Of a DNA stretch of 43,925 bases, positions 32,581 to 40,499 are shown piece after piece (the first letter of the stretch is position 1; each line of letters opens with the position of its first letter). Source of the DNA: a virus; IMG/VR virus record IMGVR_UViG_3300025646_007434, positions 1 through 43,925 of that record; one strand, 5' to 3'. The position numbers were made by a program, and so were the translations under genes. The notes beneath the pieces are model-generated. The model was not told the origin of the DNA. It worked only from the letters and a program-made list of their open reading frames with translations, and searched no databases.

Positions 32581-33516
32581 TTAAGAAATAATATTCGTTC
32601 TTTTGGTTGCTTCTCTTTCAGAAACTTCAGGAGTTACAATTCTTTCTCCATCTACAGTACCTGTAAAGAATTTTTCATCTGTTACCACCTCCATAGAGAA
32701 TACAATTTTACTCTTTTCATTAAATTTATTAAAGCTATTTAATGATTTTTGAACGATGTCAGGTATAATATACCCATTTAATTTTATATTAAAAGTTGTT
32801 CTTACTGATCTTTCGGAACCTGAAACTGTTTCTACAACTGTTGTAAAATTATCAATCATAGCTCTAAATTTGAAACGTTCAGGATCACCCCAATAACTGT
32901 CTGAAGCATAGTTAATAGCTTCAATAACTTTATTCATTTGATCTACATAATAAGTAGCAATAGTACAACTATATGTAACAGTTACATAATCTGGGTAAAC
33001 TACAGCTACAAATTCTTTAGTAGGAATTCTATTATTTAAAACTGTGAAATTATCATAAGCATTTTTGCTAGAATATTTCTTTTGATAAATTCCAAAGTTA
33101 TTTGGGTTGTTGGCATCTAATTTATTACCAATTGTTCTATTTTTTTCAATACTATCTCTTTTAAACATAATAAGTGGTAACATAATTTTACCACTTTTAT
33201 CTCGATAATATCCATCTTTTTGAAAAGATTTCCATCTTTCGGGAGAACCATAAATGATAGGAACATCAATCTGATTTCCATTTTGAGTTACAGAAGGACG
33301 AATAACATTTTGGAAATAATACATAATTGATTCATCAATATCTTGAATCCCTACTGTAAAAGGTTTAGTATTATCTCCTCTCCAAGAAATTTTAGTTCCC
33401 CTATTAGATTTAGTAGCTAAATTAGGATTACCCATATTAGCATCATAGGGTTTAACAAACTCATTACTTAACTGCTGTTGAGTTTTAGGTGTAGGTTTAT
33501 TTTGTCGTTGAGCCAT
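32581..33516 (-). CDS. 15: Tail completion / sheath stabiliser, gp15-like
   Basis: This 311-residue protein follows the order of T4 gp15: IDVPIIYGSPERWKSF (compare VPITYASKEHF), IMLPLIMFKRDSIEKN, VTVTYSCTIATYYVDQMNKV, a helix IEAINYASDSYWG and a strand TTFNIKLNGYIIPDIV (compare TFEVNGWMYPPV). In T4, gp15 hexamers close the tail end and join it to the neck. The N-terminal 45 residues are Gln/Asn/Lys-rich and look flexible. It shares one base with the gp14-like gene upstream, giving neck proteins 13-14-15 in the T4 order. Confidence 0.75.
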   Translation of the reverse strand: MAQRQNKPTPKTQQQLSNEFVKPYDANMGNPNLATKSNRGTKISWRGDNTKPFTVGIQDIDESIMYYFQNVIRPSVTQNGNQIDVPIIYGSPERWKSFQKDGYYRDKSGKIMLPLIMFKRDSIEKNRTIGNKLDANNPNNFGIYQKKYSSKNAYDNFTVLNNRIPTKEFVAVVYPDYVTVTYSCTIATYYVDQMNKVIEAINYASDSYWGDPERFKFRAMIDNFTTVVETVSGSERSVRTTFNIKLNGYIIPDIVQKSLNSFNKFNEKSKIVFSMEVVTDEKFFTGTVDGERIVTPEVSEREATKRTNIIS

Positions 33517-34073
33517 TATAATCTTTCTTGTGTAATACCCAATTTATCAGCGGGCATATAATGAGTTTTACAAATAATTGATACGTTATACCCAAATTTA
33601 TCTAAATCATCTTCTAACGGATTAGGGACATTAGGATAATCTGGGTTTTTACCTACAAAATATTGACTAGCATTTGTGGTCTCTACTTCATAATAACTAT
33701 TTTGGTAAAGAATAACATCACCTACTTCTGGGACTAAATTAGCACCATAAACATTAGAAAACTGCCACTCAGCATTAAAGTCTTTAGCTTTATCTAATAA
33801 ATCATCCCTTAAAAATCTAAATTCTAGACCCCAATTAAAATCAATACCTAAATCACTTTCAGGGAATTCTTGTTCGGGGCGGACTACTAAACAGTTAAGT
33901 AAAACAGGACCCATATAGTATTTAGTTCCTGAAGCTTCTCCATATATGTTAGTTTTAGTTTCTTCAAGACGAAATTTATAGAAAGCAGCTTGTTGAGAGA
34001 TAATATCTCCCATTAACTCTCTGTTAATGTGTCTAAATAAACTTATATCTCTTTCACCACCAAATAATGCCAT
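33516..34073 (-). CDS. 14: Neck protein, gp14-like
   Basis: This 185-residue protein begins MALFGGERDISLFRHINREL. It has an early beta part (TNIYGEASGTKYYMGPVLLN), then WGLEFRFLRDDLLDKAKDFN. The segment LVPEVGDVILYQNSYYEVET resembles the PKEGDLIYFP...FEIKFVE strand pair of T4-type gp14. It is shorter than T4 gp14 (256 aa). It lies between a gp13-like and a gp15-like gene, with 1-nt spacings or overlaps, as in the T4 neck block. Assignment relies on this synteny plus the weak motif. Confidence 0.6.
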   Translation of the reverse strand: MALFGGERDISLFRHINRELMGDIISQQAAFYKFRLEETKTNIYGEASGTKYYMGPVLLNCLVVRPEQEFPESDLGIDFNWGLEFRFLRDDLLDKAKDFNAEWQFSNVYGANLVPEVGDVILYQNSYYEVETTNASQYFVGKNPDYPNVPNPLEDDLDKFGYNVSIICKTHYMPADKLGITQERL

Positions 34074-34074
34074 T

Positions 34075-35223
34075 TTATCCTATGTAAATTGTAAATGGTA
34101 CTTGACTTAATTCTTTCTGTCTAAAATCTGTTTCTAATGAACGAGCTTCAAGTAAATTTTTACGAGAAGTTTCATCAAAATATGCTCTTAATCTTTCAAT
34201 TAAAGCCGTTTTTTCTGAAGTTGAAGCCGCAATCAAATCAGCTTGGTTTAAAGTAACTTCAGAACCAGGGATAGGTACAGTACCATATTTACCTCTTACA
34301 TATCCTAACATTTCTTTAGCAAGTGCTAAAGTATATTCAAAAATCCAGCTTCGTCCAATTGAGTTTATCTGAGAATAAACAGGATTATTATAAGGAACAT
34401 TACTTACATTAGTAACAACTCCTGAACCTGTGGATACAGCTGCTGCTGCTCTTTCAGATTTTAAAATAAATTGAATTTTTAAAGTTTCTCCGTTAAAGTC
34501 TGGAATAGGGAATATTTTAAGTTTATTATTATGGATTTCAAATGAATAATTTGACTTTCTTACTTGATCATTAAATTCAATTGCTTGAAGTTTTTGCAAA
34601 TCATAGTTAATAGGCATTAACATAAAATTAATACCTGGGGAATAGTTTCCAAATCCAAAAGCTTCTAATAAACCTTGTAAATCTGTACCAGTACCTGCGT
34701 ATGGGTCAAAATATCTTACAATAGCTGGTGGTGCTTCGTAGAAAATTCTTTTAATTTCTATGTCACCTGAGTCATATCCTTCAGATACAGCCCAAGCATT
34801 TAAATCGTAGTCTTGAACACTTGAAGTTAAAGTAAGTAACCCATCATAATATTCTACATTACCTCCTGAACCTGCTTCTACACCATATTGCTCAGACATA
34901 GCAATAATGCGAGCCATAGTAGGTGTAATTAATTGATCATTTAAAGAAGATCCTGTTCCTAATCCCTCTAAAGAAAGATAATTTTCTCTTACTTTGTAAG
35001 CATATAATTCATTACCATAAGTTGTAACAGCTTCTTCAAAAGCTGTAAAGAAAGATCCTGATTGAAGTTCAATATCAATTACAGGATATCCCAAGCGGCT
35101 AGAGCAAAATTTAGCCACTTTTACCGCATCATTTTGGAAATCGGTATCTGAACTATAGAATCCAAAAGGGACTGCATTTGAGTCCCAAATTGGATTGCCA
35201 TCATATATAGGGATATTAGCCAT
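34075..35223 (-). CDS. 13: Neck protein, gp13-like
   Basis: This 382-residue protein starts MANIPIYDGNPIWDSNAVPF, then GFYSSDTDFQNDAVKVAKFC and SRLGYPVIDIELQSGSFFTA with a FEEAVTTYGNELYAYKVREN helix. The FGFYxxDxxFQxDxVKxAKxCxxRLGYPxxDxEL pattern is, to my knowledge, that of the gp13-like neck protein in T4-related marine phages. The C-terminal half is a mixed domain ending with QKELSQVPFTIYIG. It heads the neck operon, with a promoter-like motif only 11 nt before its start codon, implying a very short leader. Confidence 0.6.
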   Translation of the reverse strand: MANIPIYDGNPIWDSNAVPFGFYSSDTDFQNDAVKVAKFCSSRLGYPVIDIELQSGSFFTAFEEAVTTYGNELYAYKVRENYLSLEGLGTGSSLNDQLITPTMARIIAMSEQYGVEAGSGGNVEYYDGLLTLTSSVQDYDLNAWAVSEGYDSGDIEIKRIFYEAPPAIVRYFDPYAGTGTDLQGLLEAFGFGNYSPGINFMLMPINYDLQKLQAIEFNDQVRKSNYSFEIHNNKLKIFPIPDFNGETLKIQFILKSERAAAAVSTGSGVVTNVSNVPYNNPVYSQINSIGRSWIFEYTLALAKEMLGYVRGKYGTVPIPGSEVTLNQADLIAASTSEKTALIERLRAYFDETSRKNLLEARSLETDFRQKELSQVPFTIYIG

Positions 35224-35234
35224 ACTTTTTTGTT

Positions 35235-35243
35235 ATAAATATT
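35235..35243 (-). promoter_or_regulatory. WATATKTAT promoter-like motif, neck operon
   Basis: The coding strand reads TTAATATTTATAAC, only 11 nt before the gp13-like ATG. If this is a promoter, the transcript would be almost leaderless. Confidence 0.55.
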
Positions 35244-35262
35244 AAAAAAATATGGTTCCTTC

Positions 35263-36003
35263 CTATCTTGTTGATTTTCCGCTTGTACCTGTTGATCCAG
35301 TTGTTATACCTCGTTCAGCAGCTTCTTCGTAAATTTCAATTAATTCATCAACAATAGGATCTCTATGGTTCTGCATTAAAGTAATAGCTATCATGTTTTT
35401 TACTTTTTTAGCAGCTGTATACAAAAATCTAAATCCTGAATCGCGTTTTGATTTTAGATCGACTTGACCATCATCACCACAAATAATCATTTTACTACGT
35501 AAACCAATACGAGTAACGATCATTTCCATTTGTTCATGAGTAACGTTTTGGGCTTCATCTACAATAATAATAGAATCTAAAAATGTTCTACCTCTCATAA
35601 AAGAAAGAGGCACAATTTCAACAACACCACTTTCTATAAGATTTTCAATTTTAGCTTTATCATAAAGAGCAAACATATTTTGGTAGATGGGTTGAACCCA
35701 AGGATCCATTTTTTCTCTTAAGTCACCAGGCAAAAAACCAATTTCTTCTTTTGATACAGTAGGACGAGTAATAATAATTTTTTCTGTCTCTTTCATAAAT
35801 AACTTATCAAGAGCAATTTGACAAGCTAAAAGAGTTTTTCCAGAACCTGCTTTACCAGCTAATAAAGTTAAAGTATTTTGTAATATTTTTTCTTTGGCTA
35901 ATTTTTGTTCTTCATTTAGTTGAACTTTAAATTTAATTGGATTTTTTGGTCTTCGTTTTTCTTGGAATACCTCGGCGGTATGATGATTTGATGCCATTAT
36001 CAA
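35263..36003 (-). CDS. phoH: PhoH-like ATPase
   Basis: This 246-residue P-loop ATPase has Walker A LLAGKAGSGKTLLACQIA, a TRP segment (IIITRPTVSKEEIGFLPGDL), EIVPLSFMRGRTF and Walker B SIIIVDEAQNVTHEQM. Then come ICGDDGQVDL and LMQNHRDPIV. All are conserved in PhoH proteins, which are very common in T4-like phages; the role is nucleic-acid related and not well defined. The last residues, GSTGTSGKSTR, look like one unit of the Gly-X-Ser repeat found in the fibre genes. The start overlaps the decarboxylase-like gene upstream by 71 nt in another frame; a start two codons later is also possible. No terminator follows. Confidence 0.93.
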   Translation of the reverse strand: MIMASNHHTAEVFQEKRRPKNPIKFKVQLNEEQKLAKEKILQNTLTLLAGKAGSGKTLLACQIALDKLFMKETEKIIITRPTVSKEEIGFLPGDLREKMDPWVQPIYQNMFALYDKAKIENLIESGVVEIVPLSFMRGRTFLDSIIIVDEAQNVTHEQMEMIVTRIGLRSKMIICGDDGQVDLKSKRDSGFRFLYTAAKKVKNMIAITLMQNHRDPIVDELIEIYEEAAERGITTGSTGTSGKSTR

Positions 36004-36712
36004 CGTAGTTAATTTTTACTAATTTATCAAGCCCTGCATTTACATGCATACTGTCCTCTAAAACGAGCTCGAAATCAAATCTAGAGTCCAGAGGTAGAAC
36101 TAAATCTACTTGAGAACCCCATCTAATTAGACTAAATCTTTCGTTTTGGGCGCATAGATCTAGCTGGTGTTTAAAAGGGGCTATTACGTTTACGTCCTCA
36201 TCGGCAATTTGGATTAAGTAGTATGTGTAATCTAAAGAAGGAACATACACTTTGTTAAACATTCGTTCATTGTACTTTAAGTACTCCATGTTATTTGGGT
36301 TGATTACCTTATTTAAGATGTCCTTCTCAACCGCTAACATAGGTTTGTTTGTAGATTCAATAGGTTCTAGGTGTTCGTACGTGAGTACGCCACCATAGGG
36401 AATTCTATTGATATGGACGTCATAAAACGACATAAAAATGCCAATTACTAATGATGGTTTATTATACTCATCATCACCCATAACATCTTTTAAAGTATAA
36501 TTAATACCCTTAATTTCTACAACAGCTTCATCAGGATGTACAACTTTTTGATAAATAATTGTACCATCAGCTGGGCTGTAGAAATGTTCCCAGTCTATAT
36601 AGTTTGGGCGAAGGGGGTCTCTAAAAAAGAAAGTGTTGCTAAGATCACCAACAGGAAGTTTTTGTAACTCTTTGACTTCTCCGTTTAACCATTCTTTTAA
36701 TGTTTGTGCCAT
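35933..36712 (-). CDS. psd: Phosphatidylserine decarboxylase-like protein
   Basis: This 259-residue protein carries the key parts of PSD proenzymes: YSPADGTII (D49), FMSFYDVHINRIPYGGVL (H100), a late beta part, and RFSLIRWGSQVDLVLPLDS, where G199-S200 is the expected self-cleavage site that forms the pyruvoyl group. The Asp, His and Ser of the catalytic machinery are present, so it may be active. PSDs convert phosphatidylserine to phosphatidylethanolamine at the membrane; no membrane helix is visible here, as in short PSDs. The basic tail (RRGIPRKTKTKKSN) could bind lipids or nucleic acid. It shares one base with the amidinotransferase-like gene upstream and overlaps phoH downstream. Its substrate might be a different carboxylated lipid or amine. 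Confidence 0.8.
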   Translation of the reverse strand: MAQTLKEWLNGEVKELQKLPVGDLSNTFFFRDPLRPNYIDWEHFYSPADGTIIYQKVVHPDEAVVEIKGINYTLKDVMGDDEYNKPSLVIGIFMSFYDVHINRIPYGGVLTYEHLEPIESTNKPMLAVEKDILNKVINPNNMEYLKYNERMFNKVYVPSLDYTYYLIQIADEDVNVIAPFKHQLDLCAQNERFSLIRWGSQVDLVLPLDSRFDFELVLEDSMHVNAGLDKLVKINYVDNGIKSSYRRGIPRKTKTKKSN

Positions 36713-37626
36713 TATAGTAAGGTTTTATTGTGATCAACTCTATTTAAATGCATCACCATACAAGAAAGCATAGCACCTGATTTCATATATTCTGAAAGAT
36801 TAAATAATACAGGTTCCATACCAGCATCAGAACAAATTTTTTCTAATGATTCAATTTTATGTTTTTCGGCCTCATAATATTCATGAGTTTTTTTCATTTC
36901 GGAAATATTAGAAGCACATAAAATCATATTGCCCATTCTAACTGAATTAGTAATTCCTCCTAGGGCATCTTCGGTATCAATAGGAATTATTTCAGTATGA
37001 CGTTCTATAGCGCGTAATTCTTCTTGATCGAATAACTCCGTAGCTATTAAAGTTTGGTCGTTATTTAACGCGAAAACACTGCAATCTAGATGGTAGAGAT
37101 ATTCGTCTGTCATAGCGACTTTGATAATATTCATATCAAATTCTTTTTCCATCCATTCATATGTTTTGATATTAGAGCGAATACCATACCCCCCAATATA
37201 AACATTATCATAAAGATACTTGATATCTGCTTCACCTTCCCATTTGTAAGGAGAGATATGGGTTTTATAACCCATTTGATTAAAGAATTTTTGACCAACT
37301 AATTCCTCACCTTTTCTAGGATCTGAGGTAAAATTAGATAATAAAATTATATTTTCGTCTTCAATATGAGGTAATTGTAAACCTAAATTTGCTACATAGA
37401 CCTGATCTTGGAAGTTACCTTCAGCAGGTAACAAATATACTAAAGATTGACCAGCCATAAAATTATACAAGTCCATAAATTGCTTGTATGCTTTAGGTCT
37501 GTTAATTTGGAGTTCTTCATCGCTCAACTCTTGCATCCAAATATTGTTTGGATCAGCCGTTGATAGCGAAAACGGAAAATTCATTACATAACTTTGTAGA
37601 TGTAACTGACTTGGAGTCTCTTTCAT
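36712..37626 (-). CDS. Amidinotransferase / DDAH-like guanidino-modifying enzyme
   Basis: This 304-residue protein has the alpha/beta-propeller signature of guanidino-group enzymes. VYVANLGLQL comes first, followed by NFTSDPRKGEE, WEGEADI (129-135, substrate acid), GYGIRSN and YHLDCSVFAL with H179 and D181. The nucleophile C289 comes at the end in SGAMLSCMVMHLNR. Such enzymes remove or transfer the amidino group of arginine or methylarginines (arginine deiminase, DDAH, glycine amidinotransferase). The catalytic triad looks intact; the substrate cannot be told from sequence. It heads a three-gene operon with PSD-like and PhoH genes, with a promoter-like palindrome 24-41 nt upstream, and is likely an auxiliary metabolic gene. 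Confidence 0.78.
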   Translation of the reverse strand: MKETPSQLHLQSYVMNFPFSLSTADPNNIWMQELSDEELQINRPKAYKQFMDLYNFMAGQSLVYLLPAEGNFQDQVYVANLGLQLPHIEDENIILLSNFTSDPRKGEELVGQKFFNQMGYKTHISPYKWEGEADIKYLYDNVYIGGYGIRSNIKTYEWMEKEFDMNIIKVAMTDEYLYHLDCSVFALNNDQTLIATELFDQEELRAIERHTEIIPIDTEDALGGITNSVRMGNMILCASNISEMKKTHEYYEAEKHKIESLEKICSDAGMEPVLFNLSEYMKSGAMLSCMVMHLNRVDHNKTLL

Positions 37627-37650
37627 TTTTTAAAACATTAATTTAGTATT

Positions 37651-37668
37651 CTACTATACATATAGTAG
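37651..37668 (-). promoter_or_regulatory. 18-nt palindrome overlapping a WATATKTAT motif, auxiliary operon
   Basis: The sequence CTACTATACATATAGTAG is an 8-bp inverted repeat with a 2-nt centre. Its core (37656-37664) is the motif TATATGTAT on the coding strand, 29 nt upstream of the amidinotransferase start. The added symmetry may be an operator, or chance extension of a self-similar motif. Confidence 0.5.
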
Positions 37669-37682
37669 AGGTACCTATAAGT

Positions 37683-37709
37683 AAAAAAGGCCTAGAAAAC
37701 TCTAGGCCT
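37683..37709 (-). terminator. Terminator after the 257-aa appendage gene
   Basis: A perfect 9-bp stem (AGGCCTAGA / TCTAGGCCT) with a 4-nt loop is followed on the coding strand by TTTTT. It lies about 20 nt after the stop codon of the gene ending at 37730 and just upstream of the next promoter-like motif. Confidence 0.9.
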
Positions 37710-37729
37710 CTTTATGAAAAATTTAAAAA

Positions 37730-38503
37730 CTAGTATATTTTACGTAAAGTAAAGATTTGAGAATAGATAGTATCATCAGCATTAGCACTATTACTCCAGA
37801 TAGCTTTGATTTCTAAAATATTGTTTATCGTAGTATCAAAAGTTGTATTATTAATATTACTAAAGATTTCAGATACAACATCACCAGAAGAATCTGTTCT
37901 AAAAGTAAATGTACCTGCTGAGGCTATTTCAGCTGTTCCTGCTCCTCCTACCTCGTTAATAGAGAAGTTTATATCTAATTTCCAGTTTTTATTTGAAACG
38001 GTAGGCATAGTAATTACACCTGTATCAGCTAAAGTAACCCCATCAGATTCAATTACAATTTCAAGATCAACATTACCACCTGCTGCATTTAGTTTTCCAA
38101 ACATTATAGCACGGAAAGCATCTCCTTTAGCAAAACCATTAGCAGGTACAGATAAGGTACCTACACCACCATCTATTAAACTACCTGTAGGGTCAGTACC
38201 TATAACGGGGGTGCTAGAACCTGTTTGATTAAATAAACCATAGTTTATTGGGAAAGCACCACCTGGGGTTAAAAATAGATTAAAAGTGCTTCCGTCTCCT
38301 TTTTCAAAGGTTATAGTTTGGCCTGAGATAGAACCTGTAACCATAAGTGAGCCGGTATCAATTGTAGAAATTGAACTAGTTACATAATTAGAAACATCTT
38401 CTAATGTAGTATATTTGGTCACACCACTTTGAACAGCAGCAAATAATTCAGAACCATCTAAAGATGAAGCTTGTTGTAATTGGGATATTGGTAAATTAGG
38501 CAT
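37730..38503 (-). CDS. Putative head/tail appendage protein with C-terminal jelly-roll-like domain
   Basis: This 257-residue protein starts MPNLPISQLQQASSLDGSEL followed by FAAVQSGVTKYTTLEDVSNY, an N-terminal module typical for phage fibre or decoration proteins. A Ser/Thr/Ile-rich linker follows (ISTIDTGSLMVTGSISGQTI). From about residue 100 the C-terminal domain is beta-rich (GFAKGDAFRAIMFGKLNAAG, LEIVIESDGVTL, WKLDINFSINEVG), as in C1q/TNF-like trimer heads. It overlaps the upstream small gene by 8 nt and follows the capsid gene, so a capsid decoration or whisker role is likely, but inferred. Confidence 0.65.
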   Translation of the reverse strand: MPNLPISQLQQASSLDGSELFAAVQSGVTKYTTLEDVSNYVTSSISTIDTGSLMVTGSISGQTITFEKGDGSTFNLFLTPGGAFPINYGLFNQTGSSTPVIGTDPTGSLIDGGVGTLSVPANGFAKGDAFRAIMFGKLNAAGGNVDLEIVIESDGVTLADTGVITMPTVSNKNWKLDINFSINEVGGAGTAEIASAGTFTFRTDSSGDVVSEIFSNINNTTFDTTINNILEIKAIWSNSANADDTIYSQIFTLRKIY

Positions 38504-38744
38504 AATTGGGTATTTCTATTTTATTTCCGTCTTCCTGTAAAAGATAAAAACCATCTTCTTGTAATAAATAAGGTACATCTTGTGAGATACTTTGTAAAGG
38601 TCCCTTCTTATGCCCCTCAAGCCAAGCTAAATAAGCATTTTTTTGATAGGTCCATTCATCTATGTAAAGATTATATTTTCTTTTTTGTTCATGTAGTGGC
38701 AAATTACGAACCTCCTCTAAACGAGAAAACTCTAACCAATTCAT
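38496..38744 (-). CDS. Small protein after the major capsid gene (start moved to 38744)
   Basis: With the ATG at 38742-38744 the product has 82 residues, starting MNWLEFSRLEEVRNLPLHEQ. It is helical and charged, with a C-terminal tandem (YLLQEDGFYLLQEDG). An in-frame ATG eight codons earlier (38768) is possible, but it would leave only 5 nt after the promoter-like motif at 38774-38782. The downstream ATG leaves 29 nt, the same distance as at the tail tube and amidinotransferase genes. It overlaps the next gene by 8 nt. Function is unknown; a head-associated protein is likely. Confidence 0.65.
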   Translation of the reverse strand: MNWLEFSRLEEVRNLPLHEQKRKYNLYIDEWTYQKNAYLAWLEGHKKGPLQSISQDVPYLLQEDGFYLLQEDGNKIEIPNYA

Positions 38745-38773
38745 AAAATAAAAAATATTGTTCTTCATACGAT

Positions 38774-38782
38774 ATACATATA
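38774..38782 (-). promoter_or_regulatory. WATATKTAT promoter-like motif after the capsid terminator
   Basis: The coding strand reads TTATATGTATATCGTATG, directly following the capsid terminator's T-tract. The same block continues as GAACAATAT, which is also found after the gp22 motif (41688-41696). Confidence 0.6.
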
Positions 38783-38811
38783 AAAAAAGAGCCCCGCTTT
38801 CGCGGGGCTCT
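38782..38811 (-). terminator. Strong terminator of the major capsid gene
   Basis: A 10-bp GC-rich stem (AGAGCCCCGC / GCGGGGCTCT) with a 4-nt loop is followed on the coding strand by TTTTTTTATATG. It is the most stable hairpin seen in the window and lies just after the gp23 stop codon. Confidence 0.95.
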
Positions 38812-38834
38812 AAGATTTATTCTAAAAATTTAGA

Positions 38835-40460
38835 TTAAAGAGTGTTTAAACCAGCAACTTTAACTAAACCGTAGAATTCTGGACGGATCATCTTCTTAGC
38901 GTAGCGAGTCAAGAGACCTTTTCTTGGAGTGAAGGTATCAGGATCGTACACCAATGGAGTCATGATCAACGGAATGTAAGGAGCGAATACAGCACCAGTC
39001 TCAAGGAACTGAGAACCTCTGTAACCCATAAGGATTTGGTTTTCAGTCATGTAAGGGTTCTTGTAAACTTCGTAACGGTTGTTGATAGCACCTACTTTCT
39101 GTACACCGAAGGCATACTTAGCTTTAGCTGCATCACCGTCTGAGTTAGAAGCGAATCCTGGGATTGATTCAAGAACTGTAGCTACAGTTGGAGAACATAC
39201 CAAGAAATTAGCACCTCCACGAAGAGTTAACTGGTGGATTCTGTTAGAGATTTTCTGAAGCTTAGTGCCCAAAGTTTGGAACCACTGACCTTGTGAGTTG
39301 TAGAAACCTAAAGATGTAGTAGTTGCACCTGAGATAGCTTCGTTGTTAACTGCAGACCATACTTCTGTGCTGCCAGCTGGTACTGAAGTGATCAACATGT
39401 CAAGGATTTCGAGGTCGATTTCCATAGCGATGTACTCGCTCATGATTGAAGTCAATTCAGCTTCAGCATCCAAAGATTGGTAAGCGTTAAGGTCTTGTGC
39501 GAACTCAGGAGTCCAAACAGCCTTTAACTTACGAGTCTTAGCTACGATAGCTTCTGATTTCAACTTAACGTTGATTTCAGGGATAGAAATAGTTGAGTTA
39601 AGAGAGTTAAGAGTGGTGTTAGCATCTTCGAAATCACCTCTCTTGTTGTCAACAGGTTGAAGTTGGTAAGTGATGTTTGCAGCAGCACCTGGGTCGATGG
39701 CGTTATCAGCAACTACGAAAGTTACGTTGTTACCAGAAACCTTAGTGAAAGCTTCAAGACCTGAGTTATCACCAGTTGATTGAGTGATGATGAAAGCGCG
39801 AGCACCTAAAAGATCTGCGTTGGCACCAGAGAAATCAACAGTTACAGTGCTGTAGCTACCGTAAGATCCAGAGAAGTTAGCATCGTAGTTGAAATCAGAC
39901 CAAGCTGCAGAAGCTGAAGTGATTACACCAGCTGCGAAGTTAGAAGCAGTGTTGTTGATAGAGTAAGAGAATCTACCAGCACCGTAAAGACCTTCAGAAG
40001 GAGCTGAACCACCTTGAGTCAAACCGTATAATGAACCTGATTCAAATACGTTACCTCCAGTTGAGAACAAATCAGCACCAGCTTTGTTAGTACCGTATTG
40101 GAAATCAAGGAAGAATACAAGACCAGAAGGCAAGTTCATTGGCTGAACTGATACGAATTCTTGAGCTGCGATTTGACCAAATACTTTACGTACTAATGGA
40201 AGAGCTACACCAGCCCATTGCTCACCAGTACCAGCAGTAAAGGTACCACCAGCTACGCCACCACCTGAAAGTGAAGCTTCGGTTACTAATTGCTTAGCTT
40301 GGTTTTCAAGAATCATAGACATGTTGTTCTTTTCAGTCTCTGAACGGAGACCTTCAAGAAGACCTGTCTTTTCCCACTTACCAGCTAATTTAGCAGCATC
40401 AGACTGCAAGTTCTTCCATGAAGAAGCAGCTGATTCTAAAAGAGTGTTTAATTGTGACAT
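38835..40460 (-). CDS. 23: Major capsid protein, gp23-like
   Basis: This 541-residue protein has a T4 gp23 layout. The first 61 residues are a helical propeptide ending KQLVTE (E61), a plausible gp21 cleavage site close to T4's residue 65. The mature start (ASLSGGGVAGG) is followed by QWAGVALPLVRKVFGQIAAQ and VQPMNLPSGLVFFLDF. The late part holds AVWTPEFAQDLNAYQSLDAE, FLVCSPTVATVLESIPGF and a C-terminal TRYAKKMIRPEFYGLVKV. Length is close to T4 gp23 (521 aa). The codon choice looks richer in C and G at third positions than in neighbouring genes, as expected for a very highly expressed gene. It follows scaffold gp22 with a 39-nt gap and no terminator, so both are probably on one transcript. 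Confidence 0.96.
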   Translation of the reverse strand: MSQLNTLLESAASSWKNLQSDAAKLAGKWEKTGLLEGLRSETEKNNMSMILENQAKQLVTEASLSGGGVAGGTFTAGTGEQWAGVALPLVRKVFGQIAAQEFVSVQPMNLPSGLVFFLDFQYGTNKAGADLFSTGGNVFESGSLYGLTQGGSAPSEGLYGAGRFSYSINNTASNFAAGVITSASAAWSDFNYDANFSGSYGSYSTVTVDFSGANADLLGARAFIITQSTGDNSGLEAFTKVSGNNVTFVVADNAIDPGAAANITYQLQPVDNKRGDFEDANTTLNSLNSTISIPEINVKLKSEAIVAKTRKLKAVWTPEFAQDLNAYQSLDAEAELTSIMSEYIAMEIDLEILDMLITSVPAGSTEVWSAVNNEAISGATTTSLGFYNSQGQWFQTLGTKLQKISNRIHQLTLRGGANFLVCSPTVATVLESIPGFASNSDGDAAKAKYAFGVQKVGAINNRYEVYKNPYMTENQILMGYRGSQFLETGAVFAPYIPLIMTPLVYDPDTFTPRKGLLTRYAKKMIRPEFYGLVKVAGLNTL

Positions 40461-40499
40461 TGTTTAAATTGATTTTTGGGTTTTTGTTATTATTTTTTT

